Counted from the first letter of the stretch, positions 32,851-41,973 are shown. The stretch: 60,243 nt of DNA from Clostridia bacterium (GCA_018432615.1 JAHDSQ010000026.1:1-60243), one strand, 5' to 3'. Translations and numbers: made by a program. Notes: a model not told the origin generated them from the letters alone.

Positions 32851-33198
32851 ATGGATGCACAGATCAACAACACAGAGGTTAATCAAGAGATTGATCAAGA
32901 GGATGTGGAAAAAAACAAATCTTTTGCTATTCTTGCATATATTATCTTCCTAATTCCTCTTCTTCTGGCAAGGGAATCGAAATATGCGATGTATCATGCC
33001 AATCAGGGTTTGATTCTGTTCCTTGCAGCTGTTGTCCTTAACGTTTTCACTTCATTTATCCCTTTTATTGGAAAGTTCTTGATTATTCCCTTTGGATATT
33101 TAGCACTCATTATTCTGGCAGTGTTGGGTATTGTTAATGCTTCTAAAGGAGAAATGAAAGCCCTGCCGATTATTGGAGGTATTAATATTATCAAGTAA
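32851..33198 (+). CDS. DUF4870 small membrane protein
   Basis: A 115-residue protein with an acidic N-terminal tail (about residues 1-22) and three hydrophobic segments. KSFAILAYIIFLIPLLLA, MYHANQGLILFL and a glycine-rich C-terminal half match DUF4870, a family of unknown function found widely in Firmicutes. A GGAGGTG site precedes the ATG. A TTGTAC and TATAAA pair with 16-base spacing (32721-32748) may be its promoter. Confidence 0.85.
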   Translation: MDAQINNTEVNQEIDQEDVEKNKSFAILAYIIFLIPLLLARESKYAMYHANQGLILFLAAVVLNVFTSFIPFIGKFLIIPFGYLALIILAVLGIVNASKGEMKALPIIGGINIIK

Positions 33199-33369
33199 AA
33201 GGCCGAATTAGATTAAATGTTTTGTTAAGCGTAATTAGACTTCAGAAGGGATGTTAAATTCCGACTGAAGTCTAATTCATTAAAAATTATTTTATATATA
33301 CATATTCCTGAGAAATTGTTAAATGCTAATACCGTGATATTTGATATTACAAGAAAGGGAGGTTTAAGA

Positions 33370-33660
33370 ATGCAGACTCAAAATATCGGACAACAAGCGC
33401 AGAATCAGCAGACTGCCCAAGCCATGCAAAATAGGATGAAGGAACCGCCTCAAGTAATTACGACCAAAGATTATAATTATCTTACCGATGCATTGTCGTG
33501 GGAGTTAGGTGCTGTCAAGAAGCTGCATCATTTCGCTAATAAAGCTCAGGATGCGCAAACGAAAAACTTCATAAAAAAAGGGGTAGAAATGCACCAAAGG
33601 CACTACAACATGCTGTTAAAGCATCTTGAACCGGCGAATTCTGCCAATAAGCTGCAGTGA
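33370..33660 (+). CDS. Spore coat-associated protein (CotF-like), short
   Basis: A 96-residue, glutamine- and asparagine-rich protein. After a low-complexity N-terminus (QNIGQQAQNQQTAQ), the helix TKDYNYLTDALSWELGAVKKLHHFAN and HQRHYNMLLKHLEP resemble the four-helix ferritin-like core of CotF-type spore coat proteins. The ATG at 33370 follows GGGAGG; a longer frame is unsupported. It is followed after 19 bases by a second CotF-like gene, probably co-transcribed during sporulation. Confidence 0.75.
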   Translation: MQTQNIGQQAQNQQTAQAMQNRMKEPPQVITTKDYNYLTDALSWELGAVKKLHHFANKAQDAQTKNFIKKGVEMHQRHYNMLLKHLEPANSANKLQ

Positions 33661-33679
33661 AAGAAAAGGAGGTTAATGT

Positions 33680-34045
33680 ATGCAACAGCAAAAACAAAAC
33701 CAGAATACGATTCAAAACCCTGTGATGTCTAACCAGCAACAGTCGCAAAGTCCGGAAATTAACGACAGAGATATCTTAAACGAGGGCTTGAATACATGCA
33801 AATGGCTGACCGATAACTACAATGTTATGGCCAGAGAAGCCAGTCATAAGGAATTGTATAATGATGTCATCAGTATCTTAAACGAAACACATAAGTCTGC
33901 ACGGGAAGCGTTTAATTTGATGTTCGAACAGGGGCATTACAAGTTTGAGGCAGTTGATGCCCAAAAGATTCAGCAAGCACAGCAACAATTTCAGGGTTAT
34001 GCTCAGTCGCAGTTACCCAATGCGCAGCATAATATAATGCAGTAG
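33680..34045 (+). CDS. Spore coat protein, CotF family
   Basis: A 121-residue protein with a glutamine-rich N-terminal tail, a CotF domain of about 60 residues (DRDILNEGLNTCKWLTDNYN to LNETHKSAREAFNLMFEQGHY), and a C-terminal tail again rich in Q. It is expected in the spore coat. The ATG follows AAAGGAGG. It forms a pair with the shorter CotF-like gene upstream and is closed by a hairpin terminator. Confidence 0.85.
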   Translation: MQQQKQNQNTIQNPVMSNQQQSQSPEINDRDILNEGLNTCKWLTDNYNVMAREASHKELYNDVISILNETHKSAREAFNLMFEQGHYKFEAVDAQKIQQAQQQFQGYAQSQLPNAQHNIMQ

Positions 34046-34068
34046 GGTTTGTCAAAGAAGTTGTTTTA

Positions 34069-34102
34069 GGAAGGAGGAAGAATACCTCCTTCCTTCATCT
34101 TT
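34069..34102 (+). terminator. Terminator of the spore coat gene pair
   Basis: GGAAGGAGG (34069-34077) pairs with CCTCCTTCC (34085-34093), followed by TTCATCTTTT. Confidence 0.8.
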
Positions 34103-34200
34103 TCCCGTTTAAATTACCATAAACAAGCCTGTATATATTAACAATGGCCTCATATAATAGTTTTGCAGATAATATTTTGCAGAAAAAATGAGGTGGTTTG

Positions 34201-35073
34201 GTGAAAAAGACAATATCCGTCGGTACCAACAGTGCACCGGGTCTTTTATATAGTAAGCTTAATAATAAAATGCAGTACATGCAGGAGGAGGGTTTTATTT
34301 GGGATATTGACGTGGGCAAAATAGGGGAATTTACTTTCTTGGAGTGCTGTCCTCAGAAATATTCACGTTTCAAGCGAGAGGAAGCCGTAAAAGCTATAAG
34401 GTATTATATTGCAAGCTCTTTGGCAGAGATCGTGGTAGATGAATGGGAAATAAGGTTGATTAAAAAAATTGTCAAAGAACAATTTTTTTACTATAACGAA
34501 CGGGATAAGAGAGCTATCCTTGAGAGAGCAAAGACGATCCTTAATCCGTCCAATGGCAATTCTCACTTAAAATGGCAAAGAAAAGAAAAGGTCAAGAAAA
34601 AAGTACTTGAGTATTTGGATTCACATCATGAGATTGTCTTAGAGGGTTTTGTCAATTTTCGTTTAAAGGACTACATGGCTGAATTAGAGGATGTTGTTAA
34701 TATTGCTGTGGACGAGCACATCCTGGAAAAGGAATACCTGGAATTCATCAGATTGCTGAAGTATTTTGTAGATATACAAGAGCCCAGGGTTGATATGATA
34801 AAAATAATTTTCACGAAACCAGGAAAGTTCTTTTTACTTGACGAGGATAACCAACCCTTTAAACACGAATGCATGGAGGGTTTGGTGGCGGATTACCTTG
34901 AAGATGATATCAATTATGATGACTTATTGATCAGTGCCCTGATTACCCTTGCACCCAAAAAGATAGAGCTGCACTTGGAAAAAGATGTTGAGGTCAAGGA
35001 GACAATTAGGACGATTCAAAATGTATTCGGTAGAAGAGTCTATATTTGTGAGGGGTGCGATAAGTGCAGATGA
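34201..35073 (+). CDS. ytxC: Sporulation protein YtxC-like
   Basis: A 290-residue soluble protein of the YtxC family, a Firmicute sporulation-associated protein of unknown biochemical role, usually encoded near thrS as here. The central part is basic and helical (EWEIRLIKKIVKEQFFYYNERDKRAIL), followed by a VLEGFVNFRLKDYM segment near 150 and a C-terminal HLEKDVEVKETIRTIQNVFG. It ends with three cysteines (CEGCDKC), an uncommon feature that could bind metal. The GTG at 34201 follows GAGGTGG; an in-frame TTG directly before it is an alternative. Confidence 0.82.
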   Translation: MKKTISVGTNSAPGLLYSKLNNKMQYMQEEGFIWDIDVGKIGEFTFLECCPQKYSRFKREEAVKAIRYYIASSLAEIVVDEWEIRLIKKIVKEQFFYYNERDKRAILERAKTILNPSNGNSHLKWQRKEKVKKKVLEYLDSHHEIVLEGFVNFRLKDYMAELEDVVNIAVDEHILEKEYLEFIRLLKYFVDIQEPRVDMIKIIFTKPGKFFLLDEDNQPFKHECMEGLVADYLEDDINYDDLLISALITLAPKKIELHLEKDVEVKETIRTIQNVFGRRVYICEGCDKCR

Positions 35074-35163
35074 GAAGCGGCATAGGTGGGAAGCGGCTAA
35101 AAATTAGCTTGCTTCTTTTTGTTTTCTCTGGTATTTTGACAGGGTAAGGGTCAGGTGAAAATA

Positions 35164-35790
35164 ATGGAGTTCAACATTGCTGTTTTAATTATTTTTATGG
35201 GTCTGGTTGGTTCTTGTATCGGTTGGATAACAAATGTCATAGCAATCAAACTGCTTTTTAGGCCGTATGCGAAGCTTCGCATACCTGTTTTAGGGTGGGG
35301 CTTCCAGGGTTTAATACCAAAGAGAAAGAACGATATTGCGGCTGCTCTGGCCGGTATCGTCAGTACTGAGTTGATTACCGGGGATGATGTGGCTTCAAGC
35401 TTAAGAAAAGATAACATTAAAGAAAAAATAGCGCAAAAAATCCAGGGTTATGTTTGTGAGCACATAATAAACCGTATTCCTTTTGTCATACCATTGGCTA
35501 TACAGCAGAATATTGCGGATTATGCCGGTAAGGTATTATACCAAGAGGTCATAAACTTTTTGGACAATCCGGGTAAGGTATTGCAGGAAAGTGATTTTCT
35601 AGAAATAAAGACTGAGATATATGAAATTGTTGAGGAAAAAGTCTTATCATTTGACATGGCAAGATTGGAAGAACTGACCTATCAGCTGGCACGGACAGAG
35701 TTAAAGCATATTGAACTGTTGGGTGCCGTGTTGGGTTTCGTAATCGGAATAGTACAGGGAATAATCACTGTATTTGCATTCTCAAGATAG
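35164..35790 (+). CDS. DUF445 membrane protein
   Basis: A 208-residue member of the DUF445 (YheB-like) family: an N-terminal helix with GSCIGWITNVIAIKLLFRPY (about residues 14-33), IPKRKNDIAAALAGIVS near 50, an amphipathic middle part and a C-terminal helix (GAVLGFVIGIVQGIITVFAF). The family is of unknown function and shorter here than many relatives. I favour ATG 35164 with AGGTGA upstream; a GTG at 35155 is possible. It lies between ytxC and thrS. Confidence 0.82.
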   Translation: MEFNIAVLIIFMGLVGSCIGWITNVIAIKLLFRPYAKLRIPVLGWGFQGLIPKRKNDIAAALAGIVSTELITGDDVASSLRKDNIKEKIAQKIQGYVCEHIINRIPFVIPLAIQQNIADYAGKVLYQEVINFLDNPGKVLQESDFLEIKTEIYEIVEEKVLSFDMARLEELTYQLARTELKHIELLGAVLGFVIGIVQGIITVFAFSR

Positions 35791-35809
35791 AAATGTGGGG
35801 AGGGGATGC

Positions 35810-36028
35810 ATGTTGTTTGGCAGGTTTGGTTTCAAAAATAAAAAGGTCAAGGATCTGCGCAAGAATCGGGGCTATACGGCCAAGGAGTTGGCGGAGAGAT
35901 TGCGGATTGATACGGCGCGTATCCAAAGAGTTGACGAACTAAAGCTGAAGGAGGTGCCCCAGCCTCTGCAGAAAAAGCTAATCCCGGTATTAAGAGGCGA
36001 TGATACCGACAAAATACCCTGGTTGTAA
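35810..36028 (+). CDS. Small helix-turn-helix protein
   Basis: A 72-residue basic protein. KDLRKNRGYTAKELAERLRIDTARIQRVDELKLKEV (about residues 12-47) has the shape of an XRE-type helix-turn-helix. The first residues LFGRFGFKNKK are basic and aromatic. A strong GGGGAGGGG site precedes the ATG. It sits 20 bases after the DUF445 gene and before the thrS promoter. A DNA-binding role is inferred from the helix-turn-helix only. Confidence 0.6.
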   Translation: MLFGRFGFKNKKVKDLRKNRGYTAKELAERLRIDTARIQRVDELKLKEVPQPLQKKLIPVLRGDDTDKIPWL

Positions 36029-36030
36029 GG

Positions 36031-36059
36031 TTGACATCAGTCCTTTCGTATCATATAAT
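36031..36059 (+). promoter_or_regulatory. Consensus promoter of thrS
   Basis: Perfect TTGACA (36031-36036) and TATAAT (36054-36059) with 17-base spacing, directly upstream of the threonine T-box. Confidence 0.88.
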
Positions 36060-36084
36060 TTTTTTAAATCAGTATATATATCGG

Positions 36085-36346
36085 CTATGAACGGGACAAT
36101 TCACCGCACTGATAAGGTTTTCTCACAGAGAGGCGTACCTTTGGCTGAGAGTACGACTGGGAAAGAATGCGGTAAAACCACCCGGGAGCTTCTTTTTTGA
36201 AAGGAAACATATTGTTTGCAAACGAGTAAAAAAAGGCGTAGACCGGCGTTAACGGGTTTGAGAAGGAAAGAAATTGGTTTGAATATTTCTTTCAAGAAGG
36301 GTGGAACCGCGGGTTATTAGCCTCGTCCCTCAAGGGACGGGGTTTT
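36085..36346 (+). ncRNA. T-box riboswitch, threonine specifier
   Basis: T-box sequence GGTGGAACCGCGG at about 36300-36312 and terminator hairpin CCTCGTCCCT/GGGACGGGG with T-rich tail at 36321-36346. The specifier loop between the CCGCA/TGCGG helix and the CGGG/CCCG closing helix reads TAAA-ACC-A, giving ACC (threonine) at 36177-36179. It controls thrS. Confidence 0.93.
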
Positions 36347-36401
36347 GTGTGTTTTGGCGGTCTTGCCTGATAATTATTAAGAGGATGGGAGGCATCTGGT
36401 T

Positions 36402-38306
36402 TTGGTGAAAATAACTTTGAAAGACGGCTCAACGGTGGAGTACCCTGCGGGGACCAAAATTATTGAAATCACTGCAGGAATAAGTAAAGGATTGGCGAAA
36501 AACGCATTGGTGGCTAAGTTTAATGGAAACATGGTCGACTTGTCGGTGCCTGTTGAAGAGGATGGGACGCTGGAAATATTCACCTTTGCCGACGAAGAGG
36601 GACAGCAGGCCTTTCGACATACGAGCTCACATATTCTGGCCCAAGCGGTGCTGCGACTGTATCCCGGAACAAAGTTGGGGATAGGACCGGCCATCGAGAA
36701 CGGCTTTTATTATGATTTCGATTCGGAACATAAATTTACACCTGCTGATTTAGAGAAGATCGAAGAAGAGATGAGGAAAATCATCAAAGAAGATTTGCCT
36801 TTGGAAAGGCAGACCCTGGCGAGGGAAGAGGCTATCGAATTCTTTTCTGACAAGAAAGAAGACTACAAGGTAGAACTAATTAATGATTTGCCTGAGGACG
36901 CGGAAATTTCTTTGTACAAGCAAGGTGAGTTTATCGACTTGTGCGCCGGTCCGCACCTTCCCAGCACGGGTAAGGTCAAGGCAATTAAGCTTTTGAGCCT
37001 GGCGGGAGCGTATTGGCGTGGCAGTGAAAAGAATAAAATGCTGCAGCGGGTATACGGGACATCTTTTACAAAGAAATCCGAGTTGGATGAGTATATCTTC
37101 CGTATCGAAGAAGCAAAAAAACGTGACCATCGTAAGTTGGGGCAAGAATTGAAGCTGTTTACCTTGCTGGAGGAAGGTCCCGGATTTCCCTTTTTCTTTC
37201 CGAAGGGCATGGTTATCCGTAACGAACTGGAAAGCTATTGGCGTTTAATTCACCAACAATGGGGGTACCAGGAAATAAAGACACCGATTATCTTGAACCG
37301 CCAGCTGTGGGAACGTTCGGGGCACTGGCACCATTACCGTGAGAATATGTATACGACGATTATTGATGAAGAGGATTATGCCATTAAGCCCATGAACTGT
37401 CCGGGAAGCATGCTGGTATATAACGCTGAGCTGCACAGCTATCGAGATTTTCCAATCCGCACGGCTGAATTGGGGCTTGTGCACAGGCATGAGCTATCCG
37501 GTGCTTTGCACGGTCTGATGCGTGTCCGCAGCTTTACCCAAGACGATGCCCATATCTATATGCTTAGAGAGCAGATGACAGAAGAAATAAAGGGCGTAAT
37601 TGACCTTGTGGATTCGGTGTATAGGTTGTTTGGATTTGAATATCATGTGGAATTATCCACTAAACCGGAAAAGGCCATGGGTTCCGATGAGGATTGGGAA
37701 GCGGCAACGGCGGCCTTGGAGCAGGCCCTGCAGGAAAAGGGAATGGCTTACAAAATTAATCCGGGAGACGGTGCTTTTTATGGTCCCAAGATCGACTTTC
37801 ATCTTAGAGACTCTATCGGCAGGACGTGGCAATGTGGTACTATCCAATTGGACTTCCAAATGCCGGAAAAGTTTGATCTGACCTTTATCGGAGAAGACGG
37901 ACAAAAGCATCGCCCGGTCATGATACACCGGGTGGCCTTTGGCAGTATTGAAAGGTTTATTGCTATTTTAACGGAGCATTATGCCGGGGCATTTCCTTGC
38001 TGGTTAGCGCCCGTACAGGTAAAAATACTGCCCATAACCCAAAGACAGCTTGGATATGCCGATGAATTAGCCCGGGAATTATCAAAAGATGGGGTCAGAG
38101 TGGAGATAGATAAGCGTAGCGAAAAAATAGGTTTTAAGATTAGGGAGGCACAATTGGAGAAAATACCATATATGCTCGTTATCGGCGATAAGGAAGAAGA
38201 AAACAGGAATGTTGCCCTGCGTAAAAGGGGAGAAGGAGATAAAGGTACGGTCGATTTTGTGGAATTTAAGCAAGAACTTCTGCAGGAGATAGCAGCACGT
38301 GCTTAA
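36402..38306 (+). CDS. thrS: Threonyl-tRNA synthetase
   Basis: Class II aminoacyl-tRNA synthetase, 634 residues, with all domains: TGS (about 1-60), editing domain with the HTSSHILAQA motif near 72 and CAGPHLPSTG near 180, class II catalytic core (GPGFPFFFPKGM near 255, zinc ligand in MNCPGSM near 330, SFTQDDAHIY near 378), and the anticodon-binding domain from about 530. A TTG at 36402 is nine bases after GGGAGG; the adjacent GTG at 36405 is an equally reasonable start. Expression is controlled by the upstream threonine T-box. Confidence 0.97.
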   Translation: MVKITLKDGSTVEYPAGTKIIEITAGISKGLAKNALVAKFNGNMVDLSVPVEEDGTLEIFTFADEEGQQAFRHTSSHILAQAVLRLYPGTKLGIGPAIENGFYYDFDSEHKFTPADLEKIEEEMRKIIKEDLPLERQTLAREEAIEFFSDKKEDYKVELINDLPEDAEISLYKQGEFIDLCAGPHLPSTGKVKAIKLLSLAGAYWRGSEKNKMLQRVYGTSFTKKSELDEYIFRIEEAKKRDHRKLGQELKLFTLLEEGPGFPFFFPKGMVIRNELESYWRLIHQQWGYQEIKTPIILNRQLWERSGHWHHYRENMYTTIIDEEDYAIKPMNCPGSMLVYNAELHSYRDFPIRTAELGLVHRHELSGALHGLMRVRSFTQDDAHIYMLREQMTEEIKGVIDLVDSVYRLFGFEYHVELSTKPEKAMGSDEDWEAATAALEQALQEKGMAYKINPGDGAFYGPKIDFHLRDSIGRTWQCGTIQLDFQMPEKFDLTFIGEDGQKHRPVMIHRVAFGSIERFIAILTEHYAGAFPCWLAPVQVKILPITQRQLGYADELARELSKDGVRVEIDKRSEKIGFKIREAQLEKIPYMLVIGDKEEENRNVALRKRGEGDKGTVDFVEFKQELLQEIAARA

Positions 38307-38334
38307 AAAATGAACACAAGAACGCGGGTTTTTA

Positions 38335-38364
38335 TTGACAGGTTAAGGTTATAACTGGTATACT
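38335..38364 (+). promoter_or_regulatory. Promoter of infC-rpmI-rplT
   Basis: Perfect TTGACA (38335-38340) and TATACT (38359-38364) with 18-base spacing. Confidence 0.85.
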
Positions 38365-38370
38365 GTTTCA

Positions 38371-38520
38371 GGAATACAGATATTAAGTAGAAGCCGTCCG
38401 CTTCTCACCTTACGGCGCTTTTAGTTGTTAAGGTTCAATGAAAACTTTGATGGGCTGGGATTGCCGGATTTATCAAGGCGGATTGAATTTATAAGCGGAT
38501 GGTGTCATCCGCTTTTTTCC
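38371..38520 (+). ncRNA. infC leader, probable L20-responsive attenuator
   Basis: A leader of about 190 nt precedes infC and contains a terminator hairpin GCGGATG-gtgt-CATCCGC followed by TTTTTT (about 38496-38519). In Firmicutes the infC-rpmI-rplT leader is bound by ribosomal protein L20, which promotes termination. Position and terminator fit that model; the L20-binding fold itself I did not verify. Confidence 0.75.
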
Positions 38521-38561
38521 TATTTATCGGGGAAGTTCAAATTGTGTGGAGGTGAAGTTTT

Positions 38562-39071
38562 ATTAGTAAGGATGATTTTAGGGTTAATGAGGAGATAAGA
38601 GCCAAAGAGGTGCGCTTGATCGATGACAAAGGAGAACAATTAGGAGTACTTTCGCCCAAAGAAGCCCTTAAGATTGCGGTCGAAAGGGGTTTGGATATGG
38701 TAGAGGTTGCTCCTCATGCCCGGCCGCCTGTGTGTAAAATCATGGATGTTGGCAAATACAAGTATGAACAGAGCAAACGGGAAAGAGAAGCTCGCAAAAA
38801 GCAGCATATTATCAGTGTCAAGGAAGTTAAGCTACGGCCTAATATTGAAGATCATGATTTTAATGTCAAAACTAGAAATGCTATTCGCTTTCTTGAGGCC
38901 GGTGATAAGGTGAAGGTTACGATTATGTTCAGGGGAAGAGAGTTATCTCATCCGGAACTCGGTCGGGAATTGTTGACGCGTGTAGCTGCCGTTGTCAAAG
39001 ATATGGCTACAGTAGAGAAGAATCCCAAATTAGAAGGTAAAAATATGACCATGATTCTATCACCGAAGTAG
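38562..39071 (+). CDS. infC: Translation initiation factor IF-3, AUU start
   Basis: Binds the 30S subunit, prevents early 50S joining and proofreads start codon choice. The 169-residue reading begins at an ATT codon (38562) nine bases after GGAGGTGA and gives [20 protein letters not shown], the standard IF-3 N-terminus. The first ATG/GTG in frame would be GTG 38610, deleting 16 conserved residues. An AUU start on infC is known from other bacteria, where it allows IF-3 to repress its own synthesis. The C-terminal domain ([27 protein letters not shown]) is intact. Confidence 0.95.
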   Translation: MSKDDFRVNEEIRAKEVRLIDDKGEQLGVLSPKEALKIAVERGLDMVEVAPHARPPVCKIMDVGKYKYEQSKREREARKKQHIISVKEVKLRPNIEDHDFNVKTRNAIRFLEAGDKVKVTIMFRGRELSHPELGRELLTRVAAVVKDMATVEKNPKLEGKNMTMILSPK

Positions 39072-39096
39072 AACAATAGGGAGGGGGGTATACCAC

Positions 39097-39294
39097 ATGC
39101 CAAAAATGAAAACCCATCGTGGTGCCGCAAAACGCTTTAATCTTACAGGGAGTGGCAAAATTAAGAGAAACCATGCCTTTAAGAGTCATATATTAACAAA
39201 GAAGTCGGCAAAAAGAAAGCGCAACCTGAGGAAGGCAGCCATCATGTCTGCTGCCGATGCTCAGCGTGTTAAAAAACTAATACCGTACAAGTAG
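39097..39294 (+). CDS. rpmI: 50S ribosomal protein L35
   Basis: A 65-residue basic ribosomal protein with the typical [14 protein letters not shown] start and [12 protein letters not shown] middle. GGGAGGGGGG upstream of the ATG. Second gene of the infC-rpmI-rplT operon. Confidence 0.97.
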   Translation: MPKMKTHRGAAKRFNLTGSGKIKRNHAFKSHILTKKSAKRKRNLRKAAIMSAADAQRVKKLIPYK

Positions 39295-39326
39295 AGTTGG
39301 AAGAGACTCGTGAGGAGGTTATTACT

Positions 39327-39680
39327 ATGGCAAGAGTAAAAGGTGGGTTTGCCGCTCACCGTAAACATAAGAAAGTACTGAAACTAGCCAAGGGTTACCG
39401 TGGGGCTAAATCCAAATTATACAGGCCGGCTCATGAACAGGTTATGAAGTCGCTTGCGTATGCATATGCTCACCGCAAAAAACGCAAGGGAGATTTTCGC
39501 AAACTATGGATAACCAGGATCAATGCTGCAACCCGTATGAACGGAATGTCATACTCTCGCTTCATCAACGGCTTGAAAAAAGCCGATGTGGCGGTTAATC
39601 GTAAGATATTGGCAGATATGGCCGTGAATGATATGCAGGCTTTTAGCCAGTTGGTAGCAGTGGCAAAGGAAAATCAATAA
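39327..39680 (+). CDS. rplT: 50S ribosomal protein L20
   Basis: A 117-residue protein that binds 23S rRNA early in assembly and, in Firmicutes, represses its own operon at the infC leader. [23 protein letters not shown] is the standard start. ATG 39327 follows GAGGAGG; a frame beginning at 39297 adds ten unsupported residues. A hairpin terminator follows. Confidence 0.97.
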   Translation: MARVKGGFAAHRKHKKVLKLAKGYRGAKSKLYRPAHEQVMKSLAYAYAHRKKRKGDFRKLWITRINAATRMNGMSYSRFINGLKKADVAVNRKILADMAVNDMQAFSQLVAVAKENQ

Positions 39681-39697
39681 GAACCGAATAAGATATT

Positions 39698-39728
39698 AAA
39701 AAGATGACTGTCAAGAGGTCATCTTTTT
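39698..39728 (+). terminator. Terminator of the infC operon
   Basis: AAAAAGATGAC (39698-39708) pairs with GTCATCTTTTT (39718-39728). Confidence 0.9.
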
Positions 39729-39773
39729 GATACTTACGGGCCAAGCACTCATAAATGAAAAAGGGTGAGATCT

Positions 39774-40592
39774 TTGAAAAGCATCAGTTCGGCTCATAAC
39801 CGGGCAATTAAGGAAAACAAAAAACTGAGAATGAAAAAGTACCGTGATTCTACCCGGGAATACCTTATTGAGGGGATTAGGCTTACTGAGGAAGCTTTGA
39901 AGGCCGAAAAAATCAAAGAGGTATTCTACGATGAATCGTTGGAACTATCGGAGCGTGGTAGGCAATTACTGCGACAGCTTGAGCTCTATGAAACGGCAAA
40001 AGGACTAGAATGCTGTTGTAAGGTTGAAAGTCCCGTGATGAGGGAACTTGCTGAAACAAAGACACCTCAGGGTGTGGTTGCTGTTGTTAAAAAGAAAGGT
40101 GCAGGCTTATCCGTGCTTGAACAGATAACAAAGAGAAGGTTACTTTTAATAGTCGATGGAATCAGTGACCCTGGAAATCTTGGGACGTTGATCCGCACTT
40201 CCTGGGCGGCCGGTGTTGCAGCCGTTATTTGCCTGCCTGAAACAGTGGATCCCTGGAACGGGAAGTGTGTGCGTTCGACGATGGGCGGTATTTTTCATGT
40301 ACCGTTGATTACCGGTGTAAACTGGCCGGAAGTTAGGGAATGGTGCAGGAGCCACGCTTACCAGCTTGTAGCCTGCGACCTGGAAGGTGAGCTGGAGTAT
40401 CATTCTGGCACGTACGAGGACAAGGTTGCGGTTATCGTGGGGAGTGAAGGAGAAGGCTTAAAAACTGTGATACCTGAAACGGTTGACAAGAGGGTAAGAA
40501 TACCGCTTTTGCAGGGCGCTGAATCGCTAAATGCTGCTGTAGCAGGGAGCATTGTTATCTATGAAATTTTAAGGCAGGGCGGCTCTTGCTAG
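39774..40592 (+). CDS. RNA 2'-O-methyltransferase, TrmH/SpoU family
   Basis: A 272-residue SPOUT methyltransferase that probably methylates the 2'-O of a ribose in rRNA or tRNA using S-adenosylmethionine. An N-terminal substrate-binding domain (about 1-100) is followed by the knotted catalytic domain: LLLIVDGISDPGNLGTLIRTSWAAGV near 125, VGSEGEGL near 222 and IPLLQGAESLNAAVAGSIVIYE near 242 (motif 3). I favour the TTG at 39774, preceded by AGGGTGA, over GTG 39765 which has no site. It lies immediately before pheS, as in many Firmicutes. Confidence 0.9.
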   Translation: MKSISSAHNRAIKENKKLRMKKYRDSTREYLIEGIRLTEEALKAEKIKEVFYDESLELSERGRQLLRQLELYETAKGLECCCKVESPVMRELAETKTPQGVVAVVKKKGAGLSVLEQITKRRLLLIVDGISDPGNLGTLIRTSWAAGVAAVICLPETVDPWNGKCVRSTMGGIFHVPLITGVNWPEVREWCRSHAYQLVACDLEGELEYHSGTYEDKVAVIVGSEGEGLKTVIPETVDKRVRIPLLQGAESLNAAVAGSIVIYEILRQGGSC

Positions 40593-40615
40593 CAGTGTAG
40601 GTGATATGGTATAAT
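40586..40615 (+). promoter_or_regulatory. Promoter of pheST
   Basis: TTGCTA (40586-40591) and TATAAT (40610-40615), 18-base spacing. The -35 box overlaps the stop codon of the methyltransferase gene. Confidence 0.7.
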
Positions 40616-40621
40616 TCCCCT

Positions 40622-40878
40622 AAAAGAGAAGCAATAGTGTGGGTAATGACGATGAACGGAAGTCCTTTAGCCGTCTTAAACAGGGAATGAGGTCGGGACT
40701 GAAAGCCTCATTAAGATGACGAAAAGATATTTCATCCGGGAGTTGCAAGACTGAAATTCAAGAGTAGGACTTGCCGGTTGGCCTTCGTTACGGGCTGTGA
40801 GAGAATCCAGAATGTGGATTAATTAGGGTGGTACCGCGGAATATGCTTTCGTCCCTGTGGGGTGACGAAGGTTTTTTT
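40622..40878 (+). ncRNA. T-box riboswitch, phenylalanine specifier
   Basis: GGTGGTACCGCGG at about 40828-40840 and a terminator hairpin ending in seven T at about 40871-40878. In stem I the specifier loop reads ATAT-TTC-A before the CGGA/TCCG closing helix, placing TTC (phenylalanine) at 40731-40733. The apical segment CAGGGAATGAGG closely resembles that of the aroF leader, so the two phenylalanine T-boxes may be related by descent. Controls pheS-pheT. Confidence 0.92.
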
Positions 40879-40938
40879 ATTGTTTAAAACAACATGGTTC
40901 CCGGTGGGATTATTATTCTTGTTAACAGGAGGACAATG

Positions 40939-41961
40939 ATGCGAGAAGAACTAAAGATGTTAAAAGAAAAAGCGGAAAATGAACTGCGACAGTGCTCTTT
41001 TGTCGGTGAACTGCAAGATTTGAGAATTAAGTACATGGGTAAAAAGGGCGAACTGACGAAAATACTGCGGGGTATGGGTCAGCTTTCCGCCGAGGAAAGA
41101 CCCGCAATCGGCAAGCTAGCCAATGAAATAAGGGATAGCCTGGAAGAAAGATTCAACCGGTTTTCCGAGGAATTGAAGGCCCGGGAGCTTATATTCCGCA
41201 TGGAAAAGGAGAAGATTGATGTTACTTTGCCCGGTAGTGTACATGAAACGGGAAGAAGGCATCCTCTTAATCTTGTATTTGACAGGATAGAAGAGATTTT
41301 TCAGGGGATGGGCTATAAGGTTGAGGAAGGACCGGAAATAGAACTCGATTATTATAATTTTGAGGCGCTGAATATTCCTAAAGATCATCCGGCCAGAGAT
41401 ATGCAAGACTCCTTCTATATTACCTCCGAGGTGCTTTTGAGAAGTCAGACTTCCCCGGTACAGGCTAGGACGATGGAAAAGATGAGGCCTCAGGTACCTA
41501 TTAAGATCATTGCTCCCGGTAAGGTCTACCGTCGTGATGACGATGCCACACATTCACCGATGTTTCATCAAGTAGAGGGACTGGTGGTAGATAAGAATAT
41601 CAGATTCAGCGATTTAAAGGGAACATTACTGAGTTTTGCCCGGGAAATGTTTGGAAAAGACCGTCTCATTCGTTTGCGGCCCAGCTTCTTTCCCTTCACC
41701 GAGCCCAGTGCGGAGGTGGATATCTCCTGTATCATTTGCGGTGGGAAAGGTTGTCGGACGTGTTCATATACCGGTTGGTTAGAAATATTAGGCTCCGGTA
41801 TGGTTCATCCCAATGTCTTAAGGATGAGTGGATACGACCCGGAAGAAGTCAGTGGGTTTGCTTTCGGTATGGGTGTAGAAAGGATTGCCATGCTGAAGTA
41901 TGGCTTGGATGATTTGAGACTCTTGTTTGAAAATGATGTCAGGCTGTTAAGTCAGTTTTAG
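40939..41961 (+). CDS. pheS: Phenylalanyl-tRNA synthetase alpha subunit
   Basis: Class II catalytic subunit, 340 residues. An N-terminal coiled-coil region (about 1-80) is followed by the catalytic core with [14 protein letters not shown] near 110, DEMEF-type region as [17 protein letters not shown] near 133, and [32 protein letters not shown] as motif 3 near 290. ATG 40939 lies six bases after AGGAGG; an ATG three bases upstream is possible. Co-transcribed with pheT under the phenylalanine T-box. Confidence 0.97.
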   Translation: MREELKMLKEKAENELRQCSFVGELQDLRIKYMGKKGELTKILRGMGQLSAEERPAIGKLANEIRDSLEERFNRFSEELKARELIFRMEKEKIDVTLPGSVHETGRRHPLNLVFDRIEEIFQGMGYKVEEGPEIELDYYNFEALNIPKDHPARDMQDSFYITSEVLLRSQTSPVQARTMEKMRPQVPIKIIAPGKVYRRDDDATHSPMFHQVEGLVVDKNIRFSDLKGTLLSFAREMFGKDRLIRLRPSFFPFTEPSAEVDISCIICGGKGCRTCSYTGWLEILGSGMVHPNVLRMSGYDPEEVSGFAFGMGVERIAMLKYGLDDLRLLFENDVRLLSQF

Positions 41962-41973
41962 GAGGTAATTTAG

